Source: a virus. Taken from it: 33,389 bases of DNA. Position numbers and translations under genes: made by a program. Location: the IMG/VR virus record IMGVR_UViG_3300027770_000164, positions 1 through 33,389 of that record; one strand, written 5' to 3'. How positions within the stretch are numbered: position 1 is the stretch's first letter; the number at the start of each line of letters is the position of its first letter. The notes below the pieces were generated by a model. That model saw only the letters and a program-made list of their open reading frames with translations, did no database searches and was not told the origin of the DNA. Below are positions 1-6,369 of the stretch, piece by piece.

Positions 1-1
1 G

Positions 2-124
2 GCGCTGGCGCTTGCCACGGCGGCTGGCACAATCCCGCTACCACCAAAGGAAAAGGCTGCGCTAGGCGTTGTCATCGATGCCATCGTAACGGCGTTTAAT
101 ATTGCGGGACTGTTTATCAAATGA
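2..124 (+). CDS. C-terminal fragment of a hypothetical protein (5' end outside window)
   Basis: Forty codons are open from the window edge to the TGA at 122-124, which overlaps the next start as ATGA. The visible part has a small-residue-rich stretch, a proline/lysine patch (IPLPPKEKAA) and a hydrophobic C-terminus (VIDAIVTAFNIAGLFIK). The overlap places it in the lysis cassette that follows. The family cannot be recognised from this fragment; a membrane-associated lysis or holin-like protein is one possibility. Confidence 0.55.
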   Translation, partial: ALALATAAGTIPLPPKEKAALGVVIDAIVTAFNIAGLFIK

Positions 125-525
125 AGTGCCTGACCTACGCTCAGGGGCTGGGGGTGCTCTCCTGCAAGGATGGTTTTCTGGCGACTGGCTACGCTGGGGC
201 TGACGCGGGCAAGAACAACCCGGCCATGCAGGACGTGCAGAACCTCGGGCCGCTACCTCGTGGCAAATACACCATAACCGGGCCTGAGTGCGTCGGGACG
301 GCTTTTCCCTGCCCTGACTGTCACGGAGCCACGGCGCATCGTCACGGGCCGTATGTGCTGCGATTACACCCCGTCCAGGGTAACGAAATGTTTGGGCGTG
401 CCGGTTTCCTGGTACATGGAGATAACGGGCACGGTACGGCGTCCGAAGGTTGCATCTGCATCGGGCGTAGTTTTCGCCAGCAGATGACATCCGAGAAGTA
501 CACTGAAATCGAGGTGGTGACGTGA
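121..525 (+). CDS. L,D-transpeptidase-like (DUF2778/tlde1-type) lysis enzyme
   Basis: This 134-aa protein has the hallmarks of the DUF2778/tlde1 L,D-transpeptidase-like fold: GYAG near residue 23, KNNP at 31, a GPLPRGKY turn at 43-50, a GRAGFLVHGD strand at 92-101 and the nucleophile block SEGCICIG at 108-115. His99 and Cys111 are the expected catalytic pair. Family members act on peptidoglycan, either exchanging or cutting cross-links. It sits directly before two small membrane proteins with 4-nt overlaps, which is classic endolysin-plus-holin order, so I infer it is the phage endolysin or a wall-modifying partner. There is no signal peptide, so it would need a holin to reach the wall. Family assignment is fairly firm; the lysis role is inferred from context. 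Confidence 0.8.
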   Translation: MKCLTYAQGLGVLSCKDGFLATGYAGADAGKNNPAMQDVQNLGPLPRGKYTITGPECVGTAFPCPDCHGATAHRHGPYVLRLHPVQGNEMFGRAGFLVHGDNGHGTASEGCICIGRSFRQQMTSEKYTEIEVVT

Positions 526-773
526 AACTTGACCCGATACTGAAACTGCTGCTCGGCGGCATCGTGTTTTTCACTGCCGTTATCATCTACACGCAGAAGT
601 ACTTCCCGAACGACGGGCAGACTTTTCAGGTGTTCTCGAATCTGCTGGCAGGGTTCGCCGGGGCGTTCCTTGGGTTCGCTACCAAGTCGCTCGGGATTGA
701 GTCGCAGCAACTTCCGGGGGCGCACTCGAAGACAACGACCGTCAAGACGGAAAGCCAGGACCCGCCCGCATGA
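522..773 (+). CDS. Small two-segment membrane protein, putative holin
   Basis: This 83-aa protein starts at GTG 522, overlapping the stop of the lysis enzyme. It has two hydrophobic segments, about residues 10-27 (GGIVFFTAVIIY core) and 36-54 (FSNLLAGFAGAFLGF core), followed by a polar, Thr/Ser-rich tail. Size, topology and place in the cassette match class II-like holins, which sit in the inner membrane and trigger endolysin release. No sequence signature proves it; the call rests on topology and neighbours. Confidence 0.65.
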   Translation: MKLDPILKLLLGGIVFFTAVIIYTQKYFPNDGQTFQVFSNLLAGFAGAFLGFATKSLGIESQQLPGAHSKTTTVKTESQDPPA

Positions 774-1123
774 CGATCAAGGCAGCAGAAGAAACCAGCG
801 TATCGTTCACCGCAGCTCACTGGTCTATGCTTCAGAACATCCCCACAGAACTAAAGGCGATCCGCGAGATTTTAGGCGATTCCGTTCAGGCTTCCAAGTC
901 CGAGACTGCGGCTATCCGCGCCGCAATCGTGGCGTCTGATGCCCGATGCGAACAGCAACTCGCTTTGGCGAATCAGCGGATCGACGAAGCACACAGGCAC
1001 ATTGCCGTGCTCGACAAGCGTTTCGGGCGCTGGGTGGCGAAGGCGACGGCCTACACCGGGGCCAGTGCTTGCTTCGCTGCGATTCTGGTTTGGGCGGCTA
1101 AAGCGTTCTTGAAGATCGGGTAA
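770..1123 (+). CDS. Coiled-coil protein with C-terminal membrane anchor, putative lysis accessory (XhlA-like)
   Basis: This 117-aa protein begins at ATG 770, overlapping the upstream stop. Residues about 25-85 are charged and helical with coiled-coil character, and residues about 93-114 form one membrane segment (GASACFAAILVWAAKAF). This soluble-coil plus C-terminal-anchor layout resembles XhlA/BhlA-type phage proteins that assist holins. It is the last gene before a strong terminator, so it closes the lysis transcript. An antiholin or a spanin-like role is also possible, but no lipobox is present. Confidence 0.6.
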   Translation: MTIKAAEETSVSFTAAHWSMLQNIPTELKAIREILGDSVQASKSETAAIRAAIVASDARCEQQLALANQRIDEAHRHIAVLDKRFGRWVAKATAYTGASACFAAILVWAAKAFLKIG

Positions 1124-1210
1124 CGTGATGAACAGCTTTTCTGATCGCATCGTCTGACAGTGCCCTAAATGCTATCCTGAATTAGTTTCATCCCCCTGTG
1201 ATTCTCCTCG

Positions 1211-1237
1211 CCCCCCGGCTCGTCACCGGGGGGTTTT
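1211..1237 (+). terminator. Intrinsic terminator after the lysis genes
   Basis: An 8-bp GC-only stem (CCCCCCGG at 1211-1218 pairing with CCGGGGGG at 1226-1233) has a 7-nt loop and is followed by TTTT. It lies about 90 nt after the lysis operon and just before a convergent operon, so it separates the two. Confidence 0.85.
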
Positions 1238-1241
1238 CACG

Positions 1242-1436
1242 TTACTCGCACAGACCGTATTTGCTTTCGCACCCTTCCCGCTCATGCAGGATCGCCTTGT
1301 CGCGGCATTTCTCTGCCGCCTCGGCACGCTGGATCACCGCCACGAGGTTCAGTTCTAGTCCAGCCGCAAACTTCTCTGCCGCCTCGGCCCGCTGCTGCCA
1401 GTGGTGCGCGGCCTGGATGGCTTCGTTCTTTGTCAT
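1242..1436 (-). CDS. Small helical hypothetical protein with RAEAAEK repeat
   Basis: The chosen ATG at 1436 is preceded by GAGGG with good spacing; a longer TTG-initiated version is possible but lacks an SD. The 64-aa product contains two copies of the heptad-like block RAEAAEK, about 23 residues apart, and is otherwise Gln/Ala/Glu-rich, so a short coiled coil is expected. It ends with a Cys-containing tail (GCESKYGLCE). It is the last gene of the leftward operon that starts near 1750. Function unknown. Confidence 0.6.
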   Translation of the reverse strand: MTKNEAIQAAHHWQQRAEAAEKFAAGLELNLVAVIQRAEAAEKCRDKAILHEREGCESKYGLCE

Positions 1437-1498
1437 TTCGGTACCCTCGATTTCCAGCAGTCGAAACCGTTTTCCTTTTTGTCCTGTTGACAACTCAT
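1433..1498 (-). CDS. Possible 21-aa microprotein between two leftward genes
   Basis: The ATG at 1498 overlaps the stop of the upstream gene as ATGA, and its TGA overlaps the next start the same way. AGAGGAAAAAGC upstream is a reasonable SD. The product is 21 aa, very polar, with two Cys (positions 3 and 14). Perfect coupling at both ends supports translation, but the ORF is too short for coding statistics. It could simply be a translational bridge. Confidence 0.35.
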   Translation of the reverse strand: MSCQQDKKENGFDCWKSRVPK

Positions 1499-1749
1499 GC
1501 TTTTTCCTCTTGCGGCGACACCCGCTGAAGCATCCCCAGCCTGAGAGCGTGCCGCAGTCCGCACGCCAGTACGGCGTACACAGACGATCCCTTTGCCCTT
1601 GCCAGCACCGCCTGCGCTTGCGTATACGTTATCTCACCCATAGCCCATGCCACTGCCAAGCCAGCGGTTTCATCTTGTTTTGGCTTGCTGGCGCGAACCT
1701 TCTTTGTGACTGACTTTGCCCTAGCTAAAAGCGTTTGAGATTTGTTCAT
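1495..1749 (-). CDS. Small basic protein, possible helix-turn-helix regulator
   Basis: From ATG 1749 the product is 84 aa: a Lys/Arg-rich N-terminus, then ETAGLAVAWAMGEITYTQ and a SSVYAVLACGLRHALRLG helix pair. The second half looks like a helix-turn-helix in which GEITYTQ.. leads into a recognition helix, but this is a weak resemblance. It is the first gene of a leftward operon divergent from the early operon, a typical place for a small regulator. The predicted promoter would start transcription at or next to this ATG, so the message may be leaderless; an upstream ATG at 1758 is the alternative. Confidence 0.6.
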   Translation of the reverse strand: MNKSQTLLARAKSVTKKVRASKPKQDETAGLAVAWAMGEITYTQAQAVLARAKGSSVYAVLACGLRHALRLGMLQRVSPQEEKA

Positions 1750-1756
1750 ACTCCCC

Positions 1757-1786
1757 ATAGTAAACTGTGACGTAAAAAAAATGCAA
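1757..1786 (-). promoter_or_regulatory. Leftward promoter (TTGCAT / TACTAT)
   Basis: On the minus strand a -35 TTGCAT (1786-1781) and a -10 TACTAT (1762-1757) are separated by 18 nt that include an A/T tract. The predicted start is about 1749-1751, at the ATG of the leftward gene. It lies back to back with the rightward early promoter. Confidence 0.5.
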
Positions 1787-1793
1787 TATTTTG

Positions 1794-1822
1794 TTGCAAC
1801 AGCTTCATCCATCCACTATGCT
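1794..1822 (+). promoter_or_regulatory. Early rightward promoter (TTGCAA / TATGCT)
   Basis: A -35 TTGCAA at 1794-1799 and a -10 TATGCT at 1817-1822 have the ideal 17-nt spacer. The start would be near 1829, giving a leader of about 11 nt with an AGGA before ATG 1840. The -35 overlaps the palindrome GTTGCAAC (1793-1800). It would drive the early operon to 9549. Confidence 0.6.
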
Positions 1823-1839
1823 TGTTTTCAGGACACACC

Positions 1840-2091
1840 ATGACGACCCCATACGACAACCACGACGGCGGTTTCACCCGCGCAGAATACCGCATTGCGG
1901 CAGATTACGGCGTTGACCTCGACGCACCGGAGCAGGTCCGCTGCGACTCCTGCTGGAAGTATTGCGAGGCGGAATTGATCCTGCGCGACAACTGCCCGGC
2001 GTGCGTTGAACTGATGCGGCGCGAGGCATCAGCTGCGTTCCTGACAGCTCCCACGATGGATATGTGCCTGAGCCTGATGGAGGCGAAGTAA
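1840..2091 (+). CDS. Small Cys-rich (zinc-finger-like) early protein
   Basis: First gene of the early operon. ATG 1840 has an AGGA about 8 nt upstream; an in-frame TTG at 1822 lies inside the -10 and is rejected. The 83-aa product has CDSCWKYC and CPAC motifs (CxxC pairs about 20 residues apart), consistent with one zinc site, flanked by acidic and helical segments. Such small zinc proteins are common first products of phage early operons, often host-takeover or regulatory proteins, but no specific family is recognised. Confidence 0.7.
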   Translation: MTTPYDNHDGGFTRAEYRIAADYGVDLDAPEQVRCDSCWKYCEAELILRDNCPACVELMRREASAAFLTAPTMDMCLSLMEAK

Positions 2092-2246
2092 TGGACACGT
2101 TCTGGATTGCGATGGTGGCCGGGGCAATTCTGCTGGGCTGCGCTCTGGGCGTGGCAAGCCTTACAAACCGGGATGAAAGCGCAGAAGACGAACGGATGCG
2201 GCAGGAGTTGGAGCGGCGTTCGCAGCGAAATGAGTGGGACCAGTGA
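2091..2246 (+). CDS. Small single-pass membrane protein
   Basis: The ATG at 2091 overlaps the upstream TAA as TAATG. The product is 51 aa with one N-terminal membrane segment (FWIAMVAGAILLGCALGVA) and a charged Glu/Arg-rich cytoplasmic-like tail. Function unknown; it may be an early membrane-acting peptide. Confidence 0.6.
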   Translation: MDTFWIAMVAGAILLGCALGVASLTNRDESAEDERMRQELERRSQRNEWDQ

Positions 2247-2350
2247 AAGCGTTGGCGTATGTGGCGCTGGCTGCGTGGATTGTGGCGCTGGTGGCAGTAG
2301 GCCTTGGGTACGTGGTTGCAAAGGTAGTGGGAAAGGGAGAACAGGAATGA
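2243..2350 (+). CDS. 35-aa membrane peptide
   Basis: GTG 2243 overlaps the previous stop as GTGA, and its own TGA overlaps the next ATG. The peptide is almost entirely one hydrophobic helix (AYVALAAWIVALVAVGLGYV) followed by a short basic end. Coupling at both ends supports it. Function unknown; together with the gene before it, it forms a pair of early membrane peptides. Confidence 0.55.
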   Translation: MKALAYVALAAWIVALVAVGLGYVVAKVVGKGEQE

Positions 2351-2607
2351 CGACGGATACAAACAGTCCAATCACGAGACGGCTGATGGACACGATAGAC
2401 GCATTGCGCGAACAAGTGGCGGGGATGGCGCGGGAGTGGCGGGTTCTCGCCGAGGATCACAGTCAATGTTTTACTTCGGAGGCAGAGGCCAACGCGGCTG
2501 CGGACTGGCTGCGGACTAACGACGCAGGCAACGTGTACGTAGATTCGCGCACGGTGGGTCCGTGGGAGCGTGCAGAAGTGACCAAGATTGAGGGAGAGAA
2601 GAAATGA
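2347..2607 (+). CDS. Hypothetical early protein, 86 aa
   Basis: ATG 2347 overlaps the previous TGA and is preceded by an AGGGAG/CAGGA SD. The product is helical at the N-terminus (RRLMDTIDALREQVAGMARE) and then has a mixed region with a single Cys and a FTSEAEANAAADWL segment. It ends by overlapping the HNH gene. No family recognised. Confidence 0.6.
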   Translation: MTTDTNSPITRRLMDTIDALREQVAGMAREWRVLAEDHSQCFTSEAEANAAADWLRTNDAGNVYVDSRTVGPWERAEVTKIEGEKK

Positions 2608-3113
2608 CGACAGGGAACGAACTGACCCGGCAGGAACCGGGCGCAGTAGATTTATACCTCAGCGGACTTTCTTCGCTGCAAGTCGCCGCCATGATTGGCC
2701 GCTCAAAGTCTTGGGTACTAATCAAGATCCGAAAAGCTGGCGTTGCGCGGCCGCTGGCGGAAGCGATTAGAAACTCGCCTAGTCACCGCGCAGCTAGGTT
2801 ACGGTCTGGGAAAGACTGCCCGCGATGGAAGGGCGGCGTGAAGCGTACTGGGGATGGCAGGTATTTGGCTGTCATGGACAAAACCCACCCATCGGCGGAT
2901 GTCAACGGGTACGTTCTTGAACATCGGATTATTGCGGAAGGGTTGATTGGACGTTTTCTCCAACCACAGGAGGACGTGCATCACATAAACGGAGATCACT
3001 CCGATAATCGGCCAGAAAACCTTCAGGTCATGAGCAGGTCCGATCATATGGCGATTCACGCGAAAACAAAACAGCGGTCTTCTGGCGGTTTCTTTGTAAA
3101 GGAGAGCATATGA
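2604..3113 (+). CDS. HNH endonuclease with N-terminal helix-turn-helix
   Basis: This 169-aa protein has a HTH-like segment at about residues 16-48 (LSSLQVAAMIGRSKSWV) and a C-terminal HNH nuclease: LEHRIIAEG at 105-113, EDVHHINGDHSDNRPENL at 123-140 with His126/127, Asn135 and Asn139, and DHMAIH at 147-152. This is the HNH_3-type arrangement of free-standing phage homing endonucleases and DNA nicking enzymes. It is fully embedded in the early operon with 4-nt overlaps on both sides, so it is either a stably fixed homing gene or a phage enzyme in recombination or replication. Confidence 0.85.
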   Translation: MTTGNELTRQEPGAVDLYLSGLSSLQVAAMIGRSKSWVLIKIRKAGVARPLAEAIRNSPSHRAARLRSGKDCPRWKGGVKRTGDGRYLAVMDKTHPSADVNGYVLEHRIIAEGLIGRFLQPQEDVHHINGDHSDNRPENLQVMSRSDHMAIHAKTKQRSSGGFFVKESI

Positions 3114-4081
3114 GCACGGCAATTGCAACAACAGCCAATGATGTAGACAAGTGGGCCGATCAGGAGATGATAAACACGCTAAAGGACACCGTTTGCAAAG
3201 GGGCGACTAACGCACAGTTCCGAATGTTTGCAGAGGTCTGTAAGGCGACTGGACTTTCGCCTTGGTTGAGGGAAATATGGTTCGTGCCCGGTGTCGGCGT
3301 CATGGCGGGCCGCGACGGATATCTGAGAGTTGCAAATGAACATCCGATGTTTGACGGCATGGAAACAAAGGTCGAACGTGACGCGCAGAGCAAGCCAGTC
3401 AAGGCGACGTGTTCCGTCTACAGGAAAGACCGAAGCCATCCGATTACGTGCGAGGCGTATTACAACGAGTACAAGAAATCTGGCAACGTGTGGCAGACGT
3501 ACCCGTCCGCAATGATCTCGAAGGTTGCCGAAGTTCTGGCGCTGAAGCGTTCGTTCTCAATCAACGGCGTTGTGACTGAGGAAGAGATCGGCCCGCAGGA
3601 ACCAACAGGATCACGCGAAGCGCAGCAGGACGTTGCGGCGGCGAAGCTGGCGAAGATGAAGGGCGAAGCGCCGCCGGTGCATGATGCCGAGTTTGTGGAC
3701 GAACAGCCGCAAATGGAAGCGCCACCGGCAAAAATCTCATTCAAGGCGCTGGAGTCGTTCAAAGACATCAAAACCGAACTGAAGAAGTTGGGAGCCGAAG
3801 CGCGGTATTACGGCATTCTCAAGACGTTCGGGGCGGAGAAGTCAAACCAACTCAACGAGGTCAATGCGCGGGACGCCTACAAGGCGCTGGCAGCGGAACT
3901 TAAGGCCATCCGGCTGGCTGCGGCTGACCGAGAGGAAACGGACAAGCTGTACGCATCGCTGGTGGACGTACACAAGGGCGAAGTTGATCGGCTAGTGGGA
4001 GTGTTCGGCCATGAGTCATGGGATGCAGTTCCGGTTGCGGATAGGGACTCGCTGCTGGGCAAGATCCGGGCGGAACTCTAA
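3110..4081 (+). CDS. bet: RecT/Bet-family single-strand annealing protein
   Basis: The 323-aa product matches the phage Bet/RecT annealase family. The N-terminal core, about residues 15-165, has the typical segments FAEVCKATGLSPWLREIWFV, GRDGYLRVANEHP, a Cys-containing strand with VYRKDR, and WQTYPSAMISKVAEVLALKR. After a linker rich in Glu, Ala and Pro (about 165-205), the C-terminal part is helical and charged. Such proteins pair single-stranded DNA and act in recombination-dependent replication and repair. The usual partner exonuclease was not found in the window. The start overlaps the HNH stop as ATGA; GGAGAGCAT before it provides an SD. Confidence 0.85.
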   Translation: MSTAIATTANDVDKWADQEMINTLKDTVCKGATNAQFRMFAEVCKATGLSPWLREIWFVPGVGVMAGRDGYLRVANEHPMFDGMETKVERDAQSKPVKATCSVYRKDRSHPITCEAYYNEYKKSGNVWQTYPSAMISKVAEVLALKRSFSINGVVTEEEIGPQEPTGSREAQQDVAAAKLAKMKGEAPPVHDAEFVDEQPQMEAPPAKISFKALESFKDIKTELKKLGAEARYYGILKTFGAEKSNQLNEVNARDAYKALAAELKAIRLAAADREETDKLYASLVDVHKGEVDRLVGVFGHESWDAVPVADRDSLLGKIRAEL

Positions 4082-4263
4082 TGTTCACGTTAGACGACGA
4101 GTTACGGGAGACGCTGGACCACGCTTTGACGACACTCAACGAACTTGAATCAAGGCGACCGGAAGCGCAGAAAGATAACAAGTTTTCCCCGATGTCGCAG
4201 CGATATGCGGAATGCAAAGCAGGGCTGCAAAAGGCCATCGACAACGCGGCGGTGATCCGATGA
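4081..4263 (+). CDS. Small helical hypothetical protein, 60 aa
   Basis: ATG 4081 overlaps the annealase TAA as TAATG. The product is a short charged helix pair (LDDELRETLDHALTTLNELE and YAECKAGLQKAIDNAA). It sits between the annealase and a nuclease-like protein, so a role in the recombination module is possible. No family recognised. Confidence 0.6.
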   Translation: MFTLDDELRETLDHALTTLNELESRRPEAQKDNKFSPMSQRYAECKAGLQKAIDNAAVIR

Positions 4264-4688
4264 ACCGCTTTGCATCTCGCACGAAAGCCAGAACTCGCCA
4301 CGTCCCCGGCACCATGAACAAGACCGAGGCGCGGTTTGCTGAGTACCTGCAATTCCGCAAGCTGGCGCGTGAAATCGTGGCATGGGGTTTTGAGGAAGTG
4401 ACGCTGAAGCTGGCGAAGGATTGCAGGTTTACGCCTGACTTTTGGGTGCTGAACATCGACGGCGATTTTGAGCTTGTCGAGGTAAAGGCAGGCAAGTGGG
4501 GAAAGACCAAGGACGATACCGGAACCAGCGTTCGTACGGGCAAAACCAAGCCACTGATTGAAGACGATTCGCGAGTGAAACTTGCGGCGGCGGGCGCAAA
4601 GTTTCCGTTCCGCTTCACGCTGACATACGAGGACAAAGTAAGCAAAATGTGGATTGCAGAAGACTTTTCGCAGTGGGAGGCACGATGA
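4260..4688 (+). CDS. DUF1064 nuclease-like protein (PD-D/ExK type)
   Basis: Start ATG 4260 overlaps the upstream stop; a longer in-frame version from 4212 would lie inside the previous gene. The 142-aa product has NKTEARFAEYL (20-30), FTPDFWVL (58-65) and ELVEVKAGKW (71-80), so Glu24, Asp60 and Glu74-x-Lys76 make up a PD-(D/E)xK-like site as in DUF1064 phage proteins. These are predicted nucleases, suggested to act on branched DNA or in recombination. Its place after the annealase fits. The family call is good; the activity is inferred. Confidence 0.75.
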   Translation: MNRFASRTKARTRHVPGTMNKTEARFAEYLQFRKLAREIVAWGFEEVTLKLAKDCRFTPDFWVLNIDGDFELVEVKAGKWGKTKDDTGTSVRTGKTKPLIEDDSRVKLAAAGAKFPFRFTLTYEDKVSKMWIAEDFSQWEAR

Positions 4689-4930
4689 CGAGCAATTGGG
4701 TGAAGGAATGCGGTGTGGACGTTGGCGGCTGCGAGTGGTGCCTGGTAACCGAGATCGCAAACGACCGGCTAACGCGGGAAGTGGCCGAGGGCGAGGACTT
4801 GGCCGTCGAACTGGCGCAGGAGCGGGCGCGGTACCGGGATGAGGCGCGGCACTGGAAGAACGTGGCGGCGCTGGCGCTAACCGGGCTGACCGGGCTGATG
4901 GTCATTGTGGGGCTGGGGTGGATTCGATGA
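4685..4930 (+). CDS. Coiled-coil protein with C-terminal membrane segment
   Basis: ATG 4685 overlaps the nuclease stop. The 81-aa product has three N-terminal Cys residues (Cys8, Cys15 and Cys18), a charged helical middle (VAEGEDLAVELAQERARYRD) and a C-terminal membrane helix (AALALTGLTGLMVIVGLGW). Function unknown; the shape resembles small phage Rz-like or membrane-tethered coil proteins, but nothing specific supports that. Confidence 0.6.
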   Translation: MTSNWVKECGVDVGGCEWCLVTEIANDRLTREVAEGEDLAVELAQERARYRDEARHWKNVAALALTGLTGLMVIVGLGWIR

Positions 4931-5280
4931 TGCACCACGAGAGAGTACTGGCGGCAATGCAGACGCAGGCCGACACCGTCGCACGGCTGGAGCGGGAGCT
5001 GGCCGAGGCAAACGATGCTCTGGCTACCATCTCGCTTGGAATTTTAAGCAAAGGGACGGAAGAAACGATTGCGGACGCGGAGGCGCTCCGGGCGCTGGCC
5101 GCGTGGGTCAATGCAGACAAAGGGTGGCGGAAAGTGTCTGAGATTTGCAGTGGCGAACTCTTTGCATTTGAGGTCACGATTCAGTTTTGGCGCGGCAATG
5201 ACGGCAAGCAACAGGTTCGGGGCGAAGCTGACACCCTGGCAGCTGCGATCATGGACGCGATTGGGCAGGTGGGGAAATGA
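4927..5280 (+). CDS. Hypothetical protein, paralogue of the gene at 9295
   Basis: ATG 4927 overlaps the previous stop as ATGA; a second ATG at 4930 is equally usable. The 117-aa product begins HHERVLAAMQTQAD, continues with a coiled coil (about 18-35), has DAEALRALAAWVN near the middle and ends AAAIMDAIGQVGK. The same start, middle and end blocks recur in the protein encoded at 9295-9549, where the coiled coil is missing. A 34-bp block (5073-5106) is identical at 9348-9381. Function unknown. Confidence 0.65.
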   Translation: MMHHERVLAAMQTQADTVARLERELAEANDALATISLGILSKGTEETIADAEALRALAAWVNADKGWRKVSEICSGELFAFEVTIQFWRGNDGKQQVRGEADTLAAAIMDAIGQVGK

Positions 5281-5498
5281 TGCAGGAGAACACGGGGTTT
5301 TACCCGATGGGCGAGCGAAAGCAGCCGTTCAACTTTGGGGGCGCATGGCCGAAAGTTGCACCGTGCGCCTGCGGTTGCGGGGTGGAGTTTTTGAAGGGTA
5401 GCTGGGCGGCGAAACTGCCCGAGTGTGCGGCAAGGGGTAAGGCTGCATCAGAAGCGAAAGCGAAATCGAAAGCGAAAGCAAAGAGGGAGGCGAAGTGA
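5277..5498 (+). CDS. Small basic protein with Cys motif
   Basis: ATG 5277 overlaps the upstream stop. The 73-aa product has a CACGCG cluster at about residues 29-34 plus a further Cys (PECAARG), compatible with a small zinc site. Its tail is a low-complexity Lys/Ala/Glu stretch encoded by repeated AGCGAAAGC-like codons. It may bind nucleic acid. Not assigned to a family. Confidence 0.6.
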   Translation: MMQENTGFYPMGERKQPFNFGGAWPKVAPCACGCGVEFLKGSWAAKLPECAARGKAASEAKAKSKAKAKREAK

Positions 5499-6049
5499 AC
5501 GCACGAAAGAGAATTAACGAATTACGGGCGATGATGCCGCCAGACATGCGGGCGCGGGTCGATGCAAAACACGCGGAACTCAACCCAACATGGCGCAACT
5601 GGGATTATTACGGAATGGCCCCAGTCCGCGTGATCCATGTCGCTGACAGGGAAGCCCCACCGGACATCCACAGGCCGTCTGTAGAGCGATTACGGGCCAT
5701 TGGGCGCATCACTCAGGAGCGTGGGAAGGTCGCGCCAGTGAACCCGGACCCTATCGCAGAAATGACCTGCGGTGAACGCGAGTACGGGCAAGCGCCCTGC
5801 CTGCACTGTAAGCAGCCATTTACCAAGACCGGGCCATCGCATCACGCCTGCTCCGCTGACTGCCGCAAGCAGATCCGCAACGCCTACCAGCGGGCGTACA
5901 TGAAAACGCTGTCACCGGAAAAACGGGACGCGGCGCGGGGCAGGCGGAAGCGAACTGTAACAAGTTTCGGGGGAGCGGAATCGGCGAGTGCCAGCAACGG
6001 TCCCTCAGGCGTCGGAAGCGCCGCCGCCCGCACCCCGAAAGAGTGGTAG
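5495..6049 (+). CDS. Zinc-finger-like early protein, 184 aa
   Basis: GTG 5495 overlaps the upstream TGA. The protein has a Pro-rich N-terminal half and a CxxC-x13-CxxxC site (Cys102, 105, 119, 123) followed by a basic helix (RKQIRNAYQRAYMK) and a Lys/Arg-rich stretch (RDAARGRRKR), with a disordered Ser/Gly/Ala tail. The finger followed by a basic helix suggests nucleic-acid binding. The closing part of the gene lies just before two hairpins. No family recognised. Confidence 0.65.
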   Translation: MNARKRINELRAMMPPDMRARVDAKHAELNPTWRNWDYYGMAPVRVIHVADREAPPDIHRPSVERLRAIGRITQERGKVAPVNPDPIAEMTCGEREYGQAPCLHCKQPFTKTGPSHHACSADCRKQIRNAYQRAYMKTLSPEKRDAARGRRKRTVTSFGGAESASASNGPSGVGSAAARTPKEW

Positions 6050-6059
6050 AATAGTGTCT

Positions 6060-6074
6060 GTGGGTAGCTCCCAC
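6060..6074 (+). other. Small intergenic hairpin
   Basis: GTGGG (6060-6064) pairs with CCCAC (6070-6074) over a 5-nt loop, directly after the stop of the zinc-finger protein. ATTTT follows within 12 nt, so it may be a weak terminator or a processing site. Confidence 0.35.
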
Positions 6075-6093
6075 GACGGATTTTGGCATACAA

Positions 6094-6125
6094 CCGGGCG
6101 GTGGGTCTTGTCCCTCACCGTCCGG
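6094..6125 (+). other. Strong intergenic hairpin upstream of the replication genes
   Basis: CCGGGCGGTGGG (6094-6105) pairs with CCC (6112-6114) and CACCGTCCGG (6116-6125), with one bulged T, one G-U pair and a 6-nt loop TCTTGT. No T tract follows, so a classic intrinsic terminator is unlikely; it may be a processing or attenuation element between two halves of the early operon. Confidence 0.5.
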
Positions 6126-6162
6126 GCCATCCTTCCGAATTTAGGGCAAGAGGACAAGAACA

Positions 6163-6369
6163 ATGGAAACTTTCGACGGTGCCCCGGCACCTGATAACGC
6201 AATGCCTGACGCCGAAGTGCTGGCGCGTGCATCAGCTTTTGACCCAACGCAAAAGACACCTGAACATAAGGTCAAGATTTTGACGCTGGCGCTTCAGATC
6301 ATTGAGAAATTTAGCGACGATCCAGGCGCAACGGAAATGGCGGCGCAGGCATTGCGGGAGTGCAAATAG
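6163..6369 (+). CDS. Small hypothetical protein before the replication initiator
   Basis: ATG 6163 has AGAGGA about 9 nt upstream. The 68-aa product has an acidic N-terminus and a helical C-terminus (VKILTLALQIIEKF and MAAQALRECK). Its TAG is directly followed by the GTG of the initiator gene. It is the first gene after the double hairpin and belongs to the replication sub-operon. Function unknown. Confidence 0.6.
   Translation: METFDGAPAPDNAMPDAEVLARASAFDPTQKTPEHKVKILTLALQIIEKFSDDPGATEMAAQALRECK

Noticed and set aside
1198-1713. Rightward open frame of 171 codons
   Set aside because: It covers the terminator and lies opposite the leftward genes at 1242-1749, which have SDs and coupled starts; its composition is Arg/Ser/His-rich as in antisense frames.
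3900-4760. Leftward open frame of 286 codons
   Set aside because: Antisense to the annealase, the 60-aa gene and the DUF1064 gene, all with recognisable features. No SD and a low-complexity Ser/Arg/Pro-rich product.
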